In this document: in pieces, positions 44,331-52,988 of the stretch
Layout: each line of letters opens with the position of its first letter
How positions within the stretch are numbered: position 1 is the stretch's first letter
Assembly (NCBI GenBank): GCA_905147135.1
Contig: LR990048.1
Span: 19,576,563-19,640,562 of the forward strand
From: Blastobasis lacticolella
Taxonomy: Eukaryota; Arthropoda; Insecta; Lepidoptera; Blastobasidae
DNA length: 64,000 nt
Direction of reading: 5' to 3'
The notes under the pieces: generated by a model
Databases searched by the model: none
What the model was told of the DNA's origin: nothing
Seen by the model: only the letters and a program-made list of their open reading frames with translations
Position numbers and translations under genes: made by a program

Positions 44331-44696
44331 ACAAGATTTACGTAATGCTGGCTCTATGATGGAAGGCACGTGCGTCATGCATGTTTTTTTTCCTTTTGTT
44401 GACGCAAATCGGTGAATTTCCTTATACCCTTCGCTTCAGTATACTTATGCGAGATTGTGTTCTCACCCTGGTCATGCATGATAAAAACGAAATATACAAA
44501 TCAATTTGAAGCTGAGTCAGATTGAAGGTTAAAATTAACATAATTTGCGAAATGAAATAATATTAAAGGAAATTGGCACAGTCCCAATTTGTTGCCTTAT
44601 ATTGAAATAAACAGCAAAGTTTGTTATTTTATTTCATCTGTAGCCATAAGTTTGACAAATCCTGGTCTATACTACTATTATAAAAAAGAAAGAAAG

Positions 44697-44945
44697 AAAT
44701 AAAAATAAATAAATAATCGTGGACAAATTCACACAGCGCCATCTAGCCCCAAACTAAGCAAAGCTTGTAATATGGGTGCAAGCTAACTGATATACTACAT
44801 ATGTATATTTTTAAATATATACTTAATACACATACGAGTATAACACCCAGACCCGTAACAGAAATTAAAATTCATCATTTAAATTCCTACCCAGCCGGGA
44901 ATCGAAGCGTGGCTGACTGGCTTGTCCACTGAACCACTCAGGTCG
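44697..44945 (-). mobile_element. SINE-G, unit A
   Basis: Near full length; the box B region is CGATTCCCGGCTGGGTAGG with part of the head deleted. Orthologous in the duplication to 59377-59622. Confidence 0.7.
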
Positions 44946-45014
44946 TCAAAATGTATGTATGCTTAATAAATAAGCATAGGAGTTATTGTATATATAGTTA
45001 GTATATGTTTCATC

Positions 45015-45215
45015 ATCTTAGCGTTAATTAACCGGGACGGTTGTGATCATGCGCACGATGGCCCGGGGTCCGCCTGGACCATGATCCAGGATTTGGCAGA
45101 TCAGGTAATTACAGTGGAGCGACTGCCATGTGACCCCCGTGACCCTGCTACTATGGGAACCTGATCAGATTGGACATTTTCATTACCGTAAGAGCATCGA
45201 TTAGACATAGAAAAA
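45015..45215 (-). mobile_element. SINE-W body, unit A
   Basis: TTAGCGTTAATTAACCGGGA, GATGGCCCGGGGTCCGCC, GGAGCGACTGCCATGTGACC, CCGTAAGAGCATCGATTAG. Same insertion in unit C at 59730. Confidence 0.65.
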
Positions 45216-45244
45216 GACAACACATTATTAAGTTTTTTTTATTG

Positions 45245-45845
45245 TACAAGACAGGCATTTGACCGCCATCTCACCTGTTGGTAAGTGACGATGCGGCCGA
45301 AGATGGAGCATGCCCGTCTTGGAACAGCCTAGTCACTCTAGCCTTTAAGGCATCCAGATTATATTGATCAGGGAACATACTCGCAGGCAACGCGTTCCAC
45401 TCCTTAGCCGTACGCATTATAAAAGTCGAGCCAAAGCGGCTCGTGCGGATAGCTGGAAGATCTACGACATAAGAATAAAGCGCTCGCCCGAATCGCGTCT
45501 CCCGATGGCGGAAAGGGGCCGGCGGAATGAGGTCGTGCAGCCGCTTCGCACACTCTCCGAAATGTAACCTGTAGAAGACCGACAGACGCGCCCTATGTTC
45601 GAGGCTCTGCAGCCTAGCTTCAATCAACTGCGGGTCACAAATTATATCTTCTTTGCTTGTTTTTCCACCGAATCCAAAGTAGCCAGTTAATATTTGGCTG
45701 ATCCCAGAGGTGGCAACAGTACTCCATGCAGGATCGGACTTGTGCTTGATATAATTGAATCAATTGATAGATAGCTCAACACCAAGAGCTGTAGGTTGTC
45801 GGTAATTTCCACAGGGACATCCCGAAAGGATGGAATGGACTCCTT
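45245..45845 (-). pseudogene. LINE-B C-terminal coding fragment, unit A
   Basis: Minus-strand reading 45627-45271 gives LSVFYRLHFGECAKRLHDLI, RHRETRFGRALYSYVV, RTAKEWNALPASMFPDQYNL, ending in SSAASSLTNR, the C-terminal end of a LINE ORF2 distinct from LINE-A. Upstream blocks continue to about 45845 with breaks (IEARLQSLEHRA; SPFHPFGMSLWK-like). The left end holds its 3' tip. Confidence 0.75.
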
Positions 45846-45859
45846 TTGGCGAAAACAAA

Positions 45860-46048
45860 ACGTGATTCTTCGTAAAATTGCGGCCTCACTTTTAGCATTT
45901 CCACTTGACAGACAAACTTATTATTATTATCACGAGATACATAGCGCGGGAAAGCGAGCGATGTTGACCTGTTACTTGGCCGGGTACCCGGTTACCCGGC
46001 AGATTGGACCGCGAGTACCCGGCAAATCCATTACCCGGTACATCTCTA
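45860..46048. mobile_element. hAT-type element remnant, unit A
   Basis: Only the right part remains (GGCCGGGTACCCGGTTACCC to CATCTCTA at 46048, then GTTACATA). The left part was removed by a deletion spanning from the LINE-B fragment. Confidence 0.7.
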
Positions 46049-46086
46049 GTTACATAAATAATTACCAAATTAACGTATGAAAAAAC

Positions 46087-46092
46087 TTTATT
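46087..46092 (-). terminator. Polyadenylation signal, copy A
   Basis: AATAAA on the minus strand inside ATGCAATAAAGTTTTTTC, about 410 bp after the stop codon, followed by a T-rich stretch. It is conserved in copies B and C. Confidence 0.55.
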
Positions 46093-46497
46093 GCATAAAT
46101 ATCTATTTGTATTACAGCGGTAACAACCAAGTACAAAAAAAGCAGGCATCCTTATCGTATGTAGTAATTTCTTCAACCTTTCTTTACCAACCTTGAACAC
46201 CGGTCCTGTGACGCGTGTTTCAATTCCATTGCGGGTATTTAAGACCATCTCGTCCGCACCGCGTAGTAAGCCCGTAATGGATTAGGAACAGACTAGGATA
46301 ATGATGCCTTCGCCATATTATGGGTTTAGAGGACGATTATTATATATATATATATTTTTAACACATATTCTAAGCTAAAATGAGTGTCGTCACCGCTATC
46401 CTAGTAACCCGATCCTTTAGAGTTAGGTATGATGAACGTATAGGGTACTCCCAGCGCCTAGTGTCCTTATTGGCATTAGAACGAGGTTTTCGGAATT

Positions 46498-49400
46498 TTA
46501 TTTGCGAGCTGGTACTTCGTTTTTACGGACATGCGGTGTAGTAGAAGGGACTTCAGTAGTAGTCGGGGCGCACTCCTCACTGGGTTCAGAAACGCACTTG
46601 CCGTCCACACAATTCTTATGGCCAGGCCAGACGCAGGGCGTCACGATGCCGCCGAGGTGCGTGCAGAACAGCTTTTCATGGCAGTTCAGACAGCTGGATC
46701 CCTGGGGAGTCAAATAAAAACTCCGTTGAACTCTTTTAGGTACTCTCAATAATCAGTAATTTGTAATAACGTAAGGCGCTGTCCTAATGAGCAGTTTTCC
46801 CATAGGTATCTAAAGCATTCCTAACCACTCCCTAGATGGCGCCCTGACAATTTTGGTAATTGATAATCGCTTGAAATATGTTCTTAGCAAAGAGGATATA
46901 TATACTGGGTACGTTGTATTGGATAATATTGTATCAATAGTTTTTAACCATTTTAGAGATTGTAATAAATTATTACAAACAAAACAAACATGACTGAGTA
47001 AATTAGTTTTATGGATACCGTGATCAAGAATGGACGCAATACAAATCCCAGATAATATAAAAGGTTTGTATTAAAATATATTTCGTTAAACCTTTTGTTA
47101 AAAAAATTACCAAAATTGTAGGAGCGCCATCTATTGACGCTTTTTGAAACCAATTGACAATACCTACTGGAAAACTCCTCATTGGCAACGGTCGTGCGAC
47201 GGCCGGTTTTAAGTTCTACTATTGGTCAGGCAAATAACCTTAGATTCTAATCGACAAGAGAATGTGGGAAAATTCCCGACCATGCATACAAAGGTACTCA
47301 AATATGTTCTAAACTTTTGACCAGATTTTAATGAGACAAAGCTATGAAACAACTAAATTAAACTGACTTTCAAATAAGGGAAGGCGCGTCAAAATCGGTC
47401 CATCCGTTCGGGAGCTAAGTTGCCACAGACAGATATACAGATACACAAAGCCACAGATATACACGTCTTTAACCCACCCATATAATCTGTCCAAACTGAC
47501 TTGTCTTATTTGGTTAAGGAAATTATGAATTTAAATGGATAATGTGTAGCAGTATTCGTTGAAATTCACATTCTTTGTGTTTCATATAATCCTCGACATC
47601 TATACACAATATACGTAGCTTTATTGATACGGCAAGTTGTGCTTTTGGGCATTGTTTGTTCACCAAATAAGACAAGTCAGTTTAATCAGATCATACATAG
47701 ATACACACGTCAAATTCATAAGACCCCTCTTTTTTCTACACAGATACAAGCTTATAAGTTTCGGTGGTTACACAGGGATCTCGTCACTTAACGTAACTTA
47801 CCGGAGTTTCCGTGTAGTTGCAGGAGACGAGACGCGGACACGATGCGCAGCGCCCATCAGGACTCAGCGCGTTTGCGGCCACCAGCGCAGCGGTCGCCTG
47901 AAATAATTTCATTATGATATTCGGCAAATAAGCAAGCTGGCTACGTGATAGAATGTTGGATATAACAACAACAGTTTTCAATTTTGAGTATAGCTATTAA
48001 ATGTTCAATATACAGGTTACATAATATACGTATGAAGCCGAGAACTGGATGGAGTTCTAAATGTATTAAAACGATCGGTACAACTATTCCACGTACGACA
48101 GAAATAATTGTACCTATTGTATACAATTTTAATTCCATTGTTGTCGCCGCGCTGCAGCGTTTCGGGCATGTTCGCGGAGCCGCGAGCCGGCGGATTTCAC
48201 GCGATTACGCGCTGTCTAATTGGTCGTGCGACGGGCTGTTTTGAGGTCTCCTATTGGTCGGGCAACGTTCGTCTTATGACCATGGTCGCACGACCGCTGC
48301 CAATTAGAATATCGCCTTATGCGTAAAAAGGCGGCGTCCATGCTGCAGCACGAAACAGTGGCAACGGCATTCTGAAGGCGATAGCTTCGAGTTTTAACTG
48401 CCATTTGATTGGTAGGGCTTCTAGTCGTAAGTTGTAATTTGTACATAAAAAAGATTTTGAAAATTACCGTTGAGTGTTGATATAACTTAATAATAACTTT
48501 TTAAATAATTTGTAAAATCTACCTAACAACCTTCTGTTGTTTTTTTATCATTCCCTTTATGTGTGTATTTTCTGCTACTGTCTATCTTGGTTTGTGAATA
48601 TATGTCAAGTTTGCTTAGACATAAGTACTTAGAGTTAATGTGTTTATCAATATCTATGTCATTAATAATGCTAACAAAAATAATACATTGTTTTTTTATG
48701 TTATAGAATATGCTGCCTGTTTGATATATTGATGTACATAGCCTTATCATTATTTTTTTTGTTCATGAGGATGTCCTCTAGAGGGCACGGTATTCACGGT
48801 ATGTAGGATCAATAGACCGAAAAGACTGTGGTAGGTATCAAGGCGTGGGTTTGATCCCCACACACCTTACCTTTGAAAATGGTTTTTGTATTATATGTAT
48901 ACCTAATTCATATATGGGTTCAAATAATTTATTTGACTTTTCAGTGAAGGAAAATATCTTGAAAGAACTTTTATGTTAGAGATTAATTCAAATTGTGAAG
49001 TCTGCCAATCCGAATTGGGCCTGAGTGGTAAACAATGGCCCGTTCTCTCTCAATGAAAGGACACATCTATTCTCTATTAATTTAGATGTGTATAGGCTGA
49101 CGACGACGGTGATAACGATTAGGTCGGCACATTCATTGCACTTTTATTATAATGACAATATAAATACCCACATGTCAGATTTGTTTGTGTTCGTTACGGA
49201 ATAGAAATTCGTAGTAAAAAATAACTTATCTGCAGATGGGCTGCCTTATTTCGTTCCTGCATTTGCCTTAGTGTGGGTTATAGAGATGTGTGACATTTTG
49301 TCTCGAATTGAAGATAACTGTAGATAAAAAATTTTCTCTATGCTATAAGATTATTAATTTAATTTATAAGATTTATCGGCGTTTAACCGTAATATTCACA

Positions 49401-49499
49401 TAGGCGTAGGAAGGGAAGGGTAATCTCTTATTTACTAGTATTCGTATGTATACTTACCAAAGCAAAAACAGCGAAAGACATCACCTTACACGAAGCCAT
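46498..49499 (-). CDS. Small secreted cysteine-rich protein, copy A (3 exons)
   Basis: Coding exons on the minus strand are 49499-49458 (14 codons), 47897-47802 (32 codons) and 46701-46498 (67 codons plus TAA). Both introns are phase 0 with GT-AG ends: donors read TTG|GTAAG and CCG|GTAAGT, acceptors TTATTTCAG|GCG and CTCCCCAG|GGA. The 113-residue product starts MASCKVMSFAVFAL; the hydrophobic stretch continues into exon 2 and ends ...VAANA|LSPDG, a good signal-peptidase site after residue 24. The mature chain of about 89 residues has 10 cysteines, with C-x2-C-x5-C occurring twice (CASCPRLVSC, CLNCHEKLFC), then C-x9-C-x7-C-x4-C-x7-C, and a Thr/Pro-rich tail ending in basic residues. The spacing recalls short peritrophin/chitin-binding-like insect modules, but this is not a firm match; a protease-inhibitor-like or defence peptide role is also possible. 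Paralogues B and C lie downstream in the same orientation. I am confident of the gene structure, not of the function. Confidence 0.85.
46789..47180. mobile_element. Inverted-repeat element in intron 2 of copy A
   Basis: 392 bp with long imperfect terminal inverted repeats (GAGCAGTTTTCCCATAGGTA against GAGGAGTTTTCCAGTAGGTA), matching further in at TAGATGGCGC and ACAATTTTGGTAATT. It is flanked by AT. Units B and C have the uninterrupted site CCTAATTGGCAAC. Confidence 0.8.
48208..48316. mobile_element. Tourist-like miniature element in intron 1 of copy A
   Basis: About 109 bp, flanked by TTA (48205-48207, 48317-48319). Inverted ends CGCGCTGTCTAATTGGTCGT and GGCGATATTCTAATTGGCAG. A 3-bp TTA duplication fits PIF/Harbinger. 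The copy C equivalent ends at 63350 with its left end deleted. Confidence 0.6.
48995..49105 (+). mobile_element. RTE-related 3' tail in intron 1 of copy A
   Basis: TCTGCCAATCCGAATTGGGC, then a diverged body and a GACGACGACGGTGATAACGA tail. Copy B lacks the segment up to here. Confidence 0.4.
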
Positions 49500-49555
49500 T
49501 GTATTTATTTCAAATAATTATTACAACGTTTTGTATTCACACTCTGGCCAACTCT

Positions 49556-49586
49556 AAACTGTTTGTATCACCATGTCTCTTATATA
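49556..49586 (-). promoter_or_regulatory. TATA box and start region of copy A
   Basis: On the minus strand TATATAA lies at 49586-49580, followed about 25-30 bp later by ACAGTTT near 49558, an arthropod-initiator-like motif. The start codon is about 60 bp further, in the context ATACAATGGC. The same block is conserved in copy B. Confidence 0.6.
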
Positions 49587-49654
49587 TTGCCGTTTGATAT
49601 CATTATTTATCAAAGACAAAGAAAATAGATCAATATGACACTTGAGACGCAGAT

Positions 49655-49850
49655 AAGATATGGATATCAGCAACACCAGGGGAGTCACCAATGCGTTGCC
49701 CGCCTCTGAAGCGAAATCTAATATACCTCTTGAACGAACCCATGTCATAGTCCGAAGGAAACACTGTGGCTGGGAGCTCATTCTACATCCGAATCGTACG
49801 AGCGAGAAACGTTCTTTCGAACCTTGGCATGGTGACCATTGAGTCTACGG
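49655..49850 (-). mobile_element. LINE-A 3' end
   Basis: Minus-oriented copy (ATCAGCAACACCAGGGGAG, CTCTTGAACGA, GCTGGGAGCTCATTC). It begins exactly where homology of unit A with unit B ends, so the insertion or its boundary limits the duplicated block. Confidence 0.65.
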
Positions 49851-49869
49851 CATCTCGGCTATTATCACT

Positions 49870-50020
49870 AAATTAATAATCCGTACGGCTAACGAATGGA
49901 ACACATTGCCTATAAGTGTATTCCTTGATCATTTTAATCTGGACGCATTTAAGGCTAGAGTGAATAGACTTTTCTTGAACAGGCATCATCAAGGTCACTT
50001 ACCATCAGCTATTTGAGTGT
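49870..50020 (+). mobile_element. LINE C-terminal end (LINE-B-like)
   Basis: Reads IRTANEWNTLPISVFLDHFN then LDAFKARVNRLFLNRHHQGH and a stop; a third version of the LINE C-terminal block. It lies head-to-head with the LINE-A end at 49655-49850. Confidence 0.65.
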
Positions 50021-50074
50021 AAGTATAGGTACTTTGTCGGGGGTTATTCGACTTTTTCTGTGGGTTAGGTTATA

Positions 50075-50290
50075 AATATATAGTATTGTGTTCCTTCCGG
50101 TGCGTAAGTTCTCCCTCCAGTGCTCCATGGGATGGGGATTTTAGAACCGTGGCTTTGACAGTAGAGGCCCCTCAACATTAGCCTGTTTTAGAGAGGTGGA
50201 AAACGCATTTGGCGATACCCCTGGTGTTGCTAATGTCTATAGGCAGCGGTGACCACTTTCCATCAGGTGGCCCGCTAGGCCCGCTAAAAT
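50075..50290 (+). mobile_element. LINE 3' end
   Basis: Same family as 1785-2092: TTCCGGTGCGTAAGTTCTCC, GAACCGTGGCTTTGACAGT, then GGCAGCGGTGACCACTTTCC. Confidence 0.55.
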
Positions 50291-50364
50291 TCTGCGGTTT
50301 TGCGTAACAAATATACCAACTTTCAAACTTTAACATTTACAATATTACTGAGATTTTTTAATAC

Positions 50365-50424
50365 TAGTGGACCCGGCGCGACTTCGTTCACATAGGTACA
50401 CCTACTTTAGCCCTACCTACCTTT
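50365..50424 (+). repeat. ACTAG repeat 5' part next to captured exon
   Basis: ATACTAGTGGACCCGGCGCG, ACTTCGTTCACATAGG, CCTACTTTAGCCCTACCTAC. A second start, ATACTAGCGACCCGCACCGG, lies at 50541-50575. Confidence 0.5.
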
Positions 50425-50513
50425 ATGATGATGAAGACGGCGCACAGCTTGCCAAGCACTCCTTGCACCACCATCAGCGCCGCCGCGTACTGCACCACGC
50501 GTCTTAAGCCCAC
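50425..50513 (-). pseudogene. Captured exon fragment resembling SLC23 nucleobase/ascorbate transporter
   Basis: Read on the minus strand, a pyrimidine-rich tract and CAG acceptor (TATTCTTACCAG) precede an open stretch VGLRRVVQYAAALMVVQGVL then GKLCAVFII. This resembles the conserved (G)SRRVxQY...GxxGKxxAxF segment of SLC23/NAT permeases, membrane transporters of nucleobases or ascorbate. The reading then breaks: where the family continues with a PDP or PEP motif, the sequence switches to the ACTAG repeat (50365-50424), and another ACTAG-type repeat start lies at 50541-50575 on the other side. GC content is clearly higher than the surroundings. I read it as a single exon piece with some intron, captured or stranded among repeats, not a working gene. 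The family assignment is from memory of the motif and needs a protein search. Confidence 0.6.
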
Positions 50514-50569
50514 CTGGTAAGAATAATAGTATATGATAATACTAGCGACCCGCACCGGCTTCGCATGGG

Positions 50570-51460
50570 TATCATCATCATCCGAGCGGTCAATCCCGGC
50601 TACTGCCAGATTCCACTTTCCTGCTTTGCTTTCTCCACTTTGCCCGATCTTCGGCATCCTTACGTCGTAAGCCGTTGGCTGGGTCTCGCGTCCGACTCGG
50701 CTATGTCAATCCATCGCTTCTTGGGCCTTCCGCGGGATCTCTTTCCTGATACGGGCAGATTCAGGCACCTATTTCCCACGTATTCGTGCGCAGCTGTGCC
50801 TCTTCGATCTTATCTGCGATATCTCTTACGCCAAGGCTGCCACGGATGTACTCGTTACGCACTCGATCCAATCGCGTAACGCCACACATCCCTCGCAGCA
50901 TTTTCATTTCGTTGGCGTGGAGTTCGCGGACGTGCTTCGTCAACGCCGGCCAGGTTTCGCTGCCTTAGAGCATCACAGGCCTAATTATGCTTTTATATAT
51001 TAGCCCCTGCATAGAGCCACCGGCAAGTAAGCGTGCGCATCACCCGTGATTAGGTCTGCCGCGGTCCGTATGACCGAGAGGTCGATGACCCTGGGTGGAG
51101 GTGGGTTAAGAGCCCTTAGAGCTTGATTGGGGTTTTGAGGTCACAGGTGACCGCCGTGATCTTCCGCTATTTGGCCAAAGCTGCAGAGATTCGGGACTTG
51201 ACATCGGGGCCGATATCGCCGGTCTCGTGTTGCACGGATCAGAGGTATTTAAATTTATCTGTTCTATTCACAGCTTCGTTCCCTATACGGATGGTTTCAA
51301 GATCCGCGCTGCAGGTAGCCATATACTCTGTTTTGGCGACCTTCAGGTTCAAACCACCGTTTACTAGCACTGCCTTCCACGTGTTTACCTTGGTCTCAAG
51401 ATCCTGCCTAAGCTTGCTTACTAGTCATCAGCGTATTTCATAAGCCAAGGAGGCGTGTCC
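50570..51460 (-). pseudogene. RTE-type LINE ORF2 C-terminal region, degraded
   Basis: Minus strand reads KVAKTEYMATCSADLETIRI, GNEAVNRTDKFKYL, then ETGDIGPDVKSRISAALAK, TWPALTKHVRELHANEMKML and RGMCGVTRLDRVRNEYIRGS, in one general order but with several stops and frame changes. This matches the C-terminal part of RTE-clade elements common in Lepidoptera. The 3' end abuts the captured exon region at 50541-50575. Confidence 0.75.
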
Positions 51461-51554
51461 CGAATTTCCGCTGACAGGACAGGGTATATCTTAACAAATT
51501 ATACACCTAAACCTTCCTCGTAAATCATTCAGGCTATTAGTGAAAACTCAACAT

Positions 51555-51850
51555 GTAGATAGCTCAACACCAAGAAGCTGTAGGTGGTCAGTAATTTTCA
51601 CAAGAACATCCCGAAAGGATGGAATGGACGGACTCCTTTCGGCGGAAAACAAACACGCCTGAGTTTTGGTTGCGTTGAACGCCACCGGATTGGCTTCACC
51701 CCAATCAGAGATTCCACATTATATCTTTTACCTAAGGTGGGTACAGTAAATAACGTAAGACCAGCCAGTGATCTAACGGAAAACCCAAACGGACCAGTCT
51801 CAGCATAATGCTGTGAGGGCTCATGCCTGCCTCAGCGCTGGTTTTCAGAA
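51555..51850 (-). pseudogene. LINE-B fragment, unit B
   Basis: Carries only the more 5' part of the LINE-B fragment (NATKTQACLFSAERSP-like), matching 60485-60780 in unit C. The C-terminal part is missing and replaced by an unrelated repeat at 51480-51550. Confidence 0.65.
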
Positions 51851-51924
51851 AAGCCCATGCATCCCACGCGCGTTACGCGAACGGTTAAAGATATTATTTA
51901 ATTATCAAATTTGACATGATAATT

Positions 51925-52018
51925 AAATAATTACATGGCCGCAGTGGGATTCGAATCCGGAACCTCTCGCTTACGAGTAAGATTCCTTAACCACTCGGCA
52001 ACCGACGCTCGACTTTAG
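51925..52018 (-). mobile_element. tRNA-like SINE head, unit B
   Basis: On minus: GCGTCGGTTGCCGAGTGGTT, AAGGAATCTTACTCGTAAGC, box B GGATTCGAATCCCACTGCGG. Serine-tRNA-like pattern, but it is repeat-embedded and ends directly at the hAT element target site. Confidence 0.55.
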
Positions 52019-52026
52019 GTTACATG

Positions 52027-52537
52027 TAGACAAGTACCGGGTTCAGGTTTGGATCCAGCATTTTTTCAAGGATCCGGGCGGGTACCCGGTAATAGCGCCG
52101 GGTAACTACCCAGTTATAAAGAACACATAATTTTCAAATAACTATTTAATTTAAATTAAAGACATTTAACTTGTTGTCAATTAGTGCGATTTTCTCGACA
52201 GGAGGACATTAATTTGCACATCAATTTCTTCAAATGGCCTAGATGTTCCCAAAACGTTCGGTCGTGCTTCGTCTTATGATAGTATATAACGTAAAATATG
52301 ATTCTTTATTGTATTTATGACATTCTACATTTTCTACCGTCACCTCTTCGTGAAATTGCGGCCTCACGGCGTTTAGCATTTCCACTTGACTGAAAAACTT
52401 ATAATTTTTCGGTAGAATTGAACACATTATTATTATCCACGAGATACACAGCGCGAGAAAGCGAGCGATGTTGACCTGTTACTTGGCCGGGTACCCGGTT
52501 ACCCGGCAGATTGGACCGCGGGTACCCGGCAAATCTA
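52027..52537. mobile_element. hAT-type element, unit B
   Basis: Same insertion as in unit C with a small deletion near the right end (CATTACCCGGTACAT region missing). The left flank is GTTACATG, as in C. Confidence 0.75.
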
Positions 52538-52575
52538 GTTACATAAATAATTACCAAATTAACGTATGAAAAAAC

Positions 52576-52581
52576 TTTATT
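52576..52581 (-). terminator. Polyadenylation signal, copy B
   Basis: AATAAA in the same ATGCAATAAAG context as copy A, about 410 bp downstream of the TGA stop. Confidence 0.55.
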
Positions 52582-52988
52582 GCATAAATATCTATTTGTA
52601 TTACAGCGGTAACAACCAAGTACAAAAAAAGCAGGCATCCTTATCGTATGTAGTAATTTCTTCAACCTTTCTTTACCAACCTTGAACACCGGTCCTGTGA
52701 CGCGTGTTTCAATTCCATTGCAGGTATTTAAGACCATCTCGTCCGCACCGCGTAGTAAGCCCGTAATGGATTAGAAACAGACTAGGATAATGATGCCTTC
52801 GCCATATTATGGGTTTAGAGGACGATTATTTTATATTTTTTTGTTTTTTTATTATATATTCTAAGCTAAAATGAGTGTCGTCACCGCTATCCTAGTAACC
52901 CGATCCTTTAGAGTTAGGTATGATGAACTTATAGGGTACTCCCAGCGCCTAGTGTCCTTATTGGCATTAGAACGAGGTTTTCGGAATT

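Larger units (their letters stand above)
43615..49650. repeat. Duplicated unit A
   Basis: This stretch aligns with 58452-64000 (unit C) in the same order: LINE fragments, SINE-G, SINE-W, LINE-B, hAT remnant, gene. Homology with C begins near TAGGTTA at 43615/58452. Relative to C, unit A lacks about 650-700 bp (matching roughly 60576-61257, the LINE-B end, SINE head and most of the hAT element) and carries extra insertions at 43636-43781 and 46789-47180. Confidence 0.8.

Noticed and set aside
46502..46752. Plus-strand ORFs opposite exon 3 of the array genes
   Set aside because: Shadows of the minus-strand coding exon; splice sites and cysteine pattern fix the true strand. The same applies at 52993-53232 and 61935-62150.
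48830..48890. tRNA-like sequence (GTGGGTTTGATCCCCAC)
   Set aside because: Only a T-arm-like hairpin is present; no anticodon or D arm could be paired.
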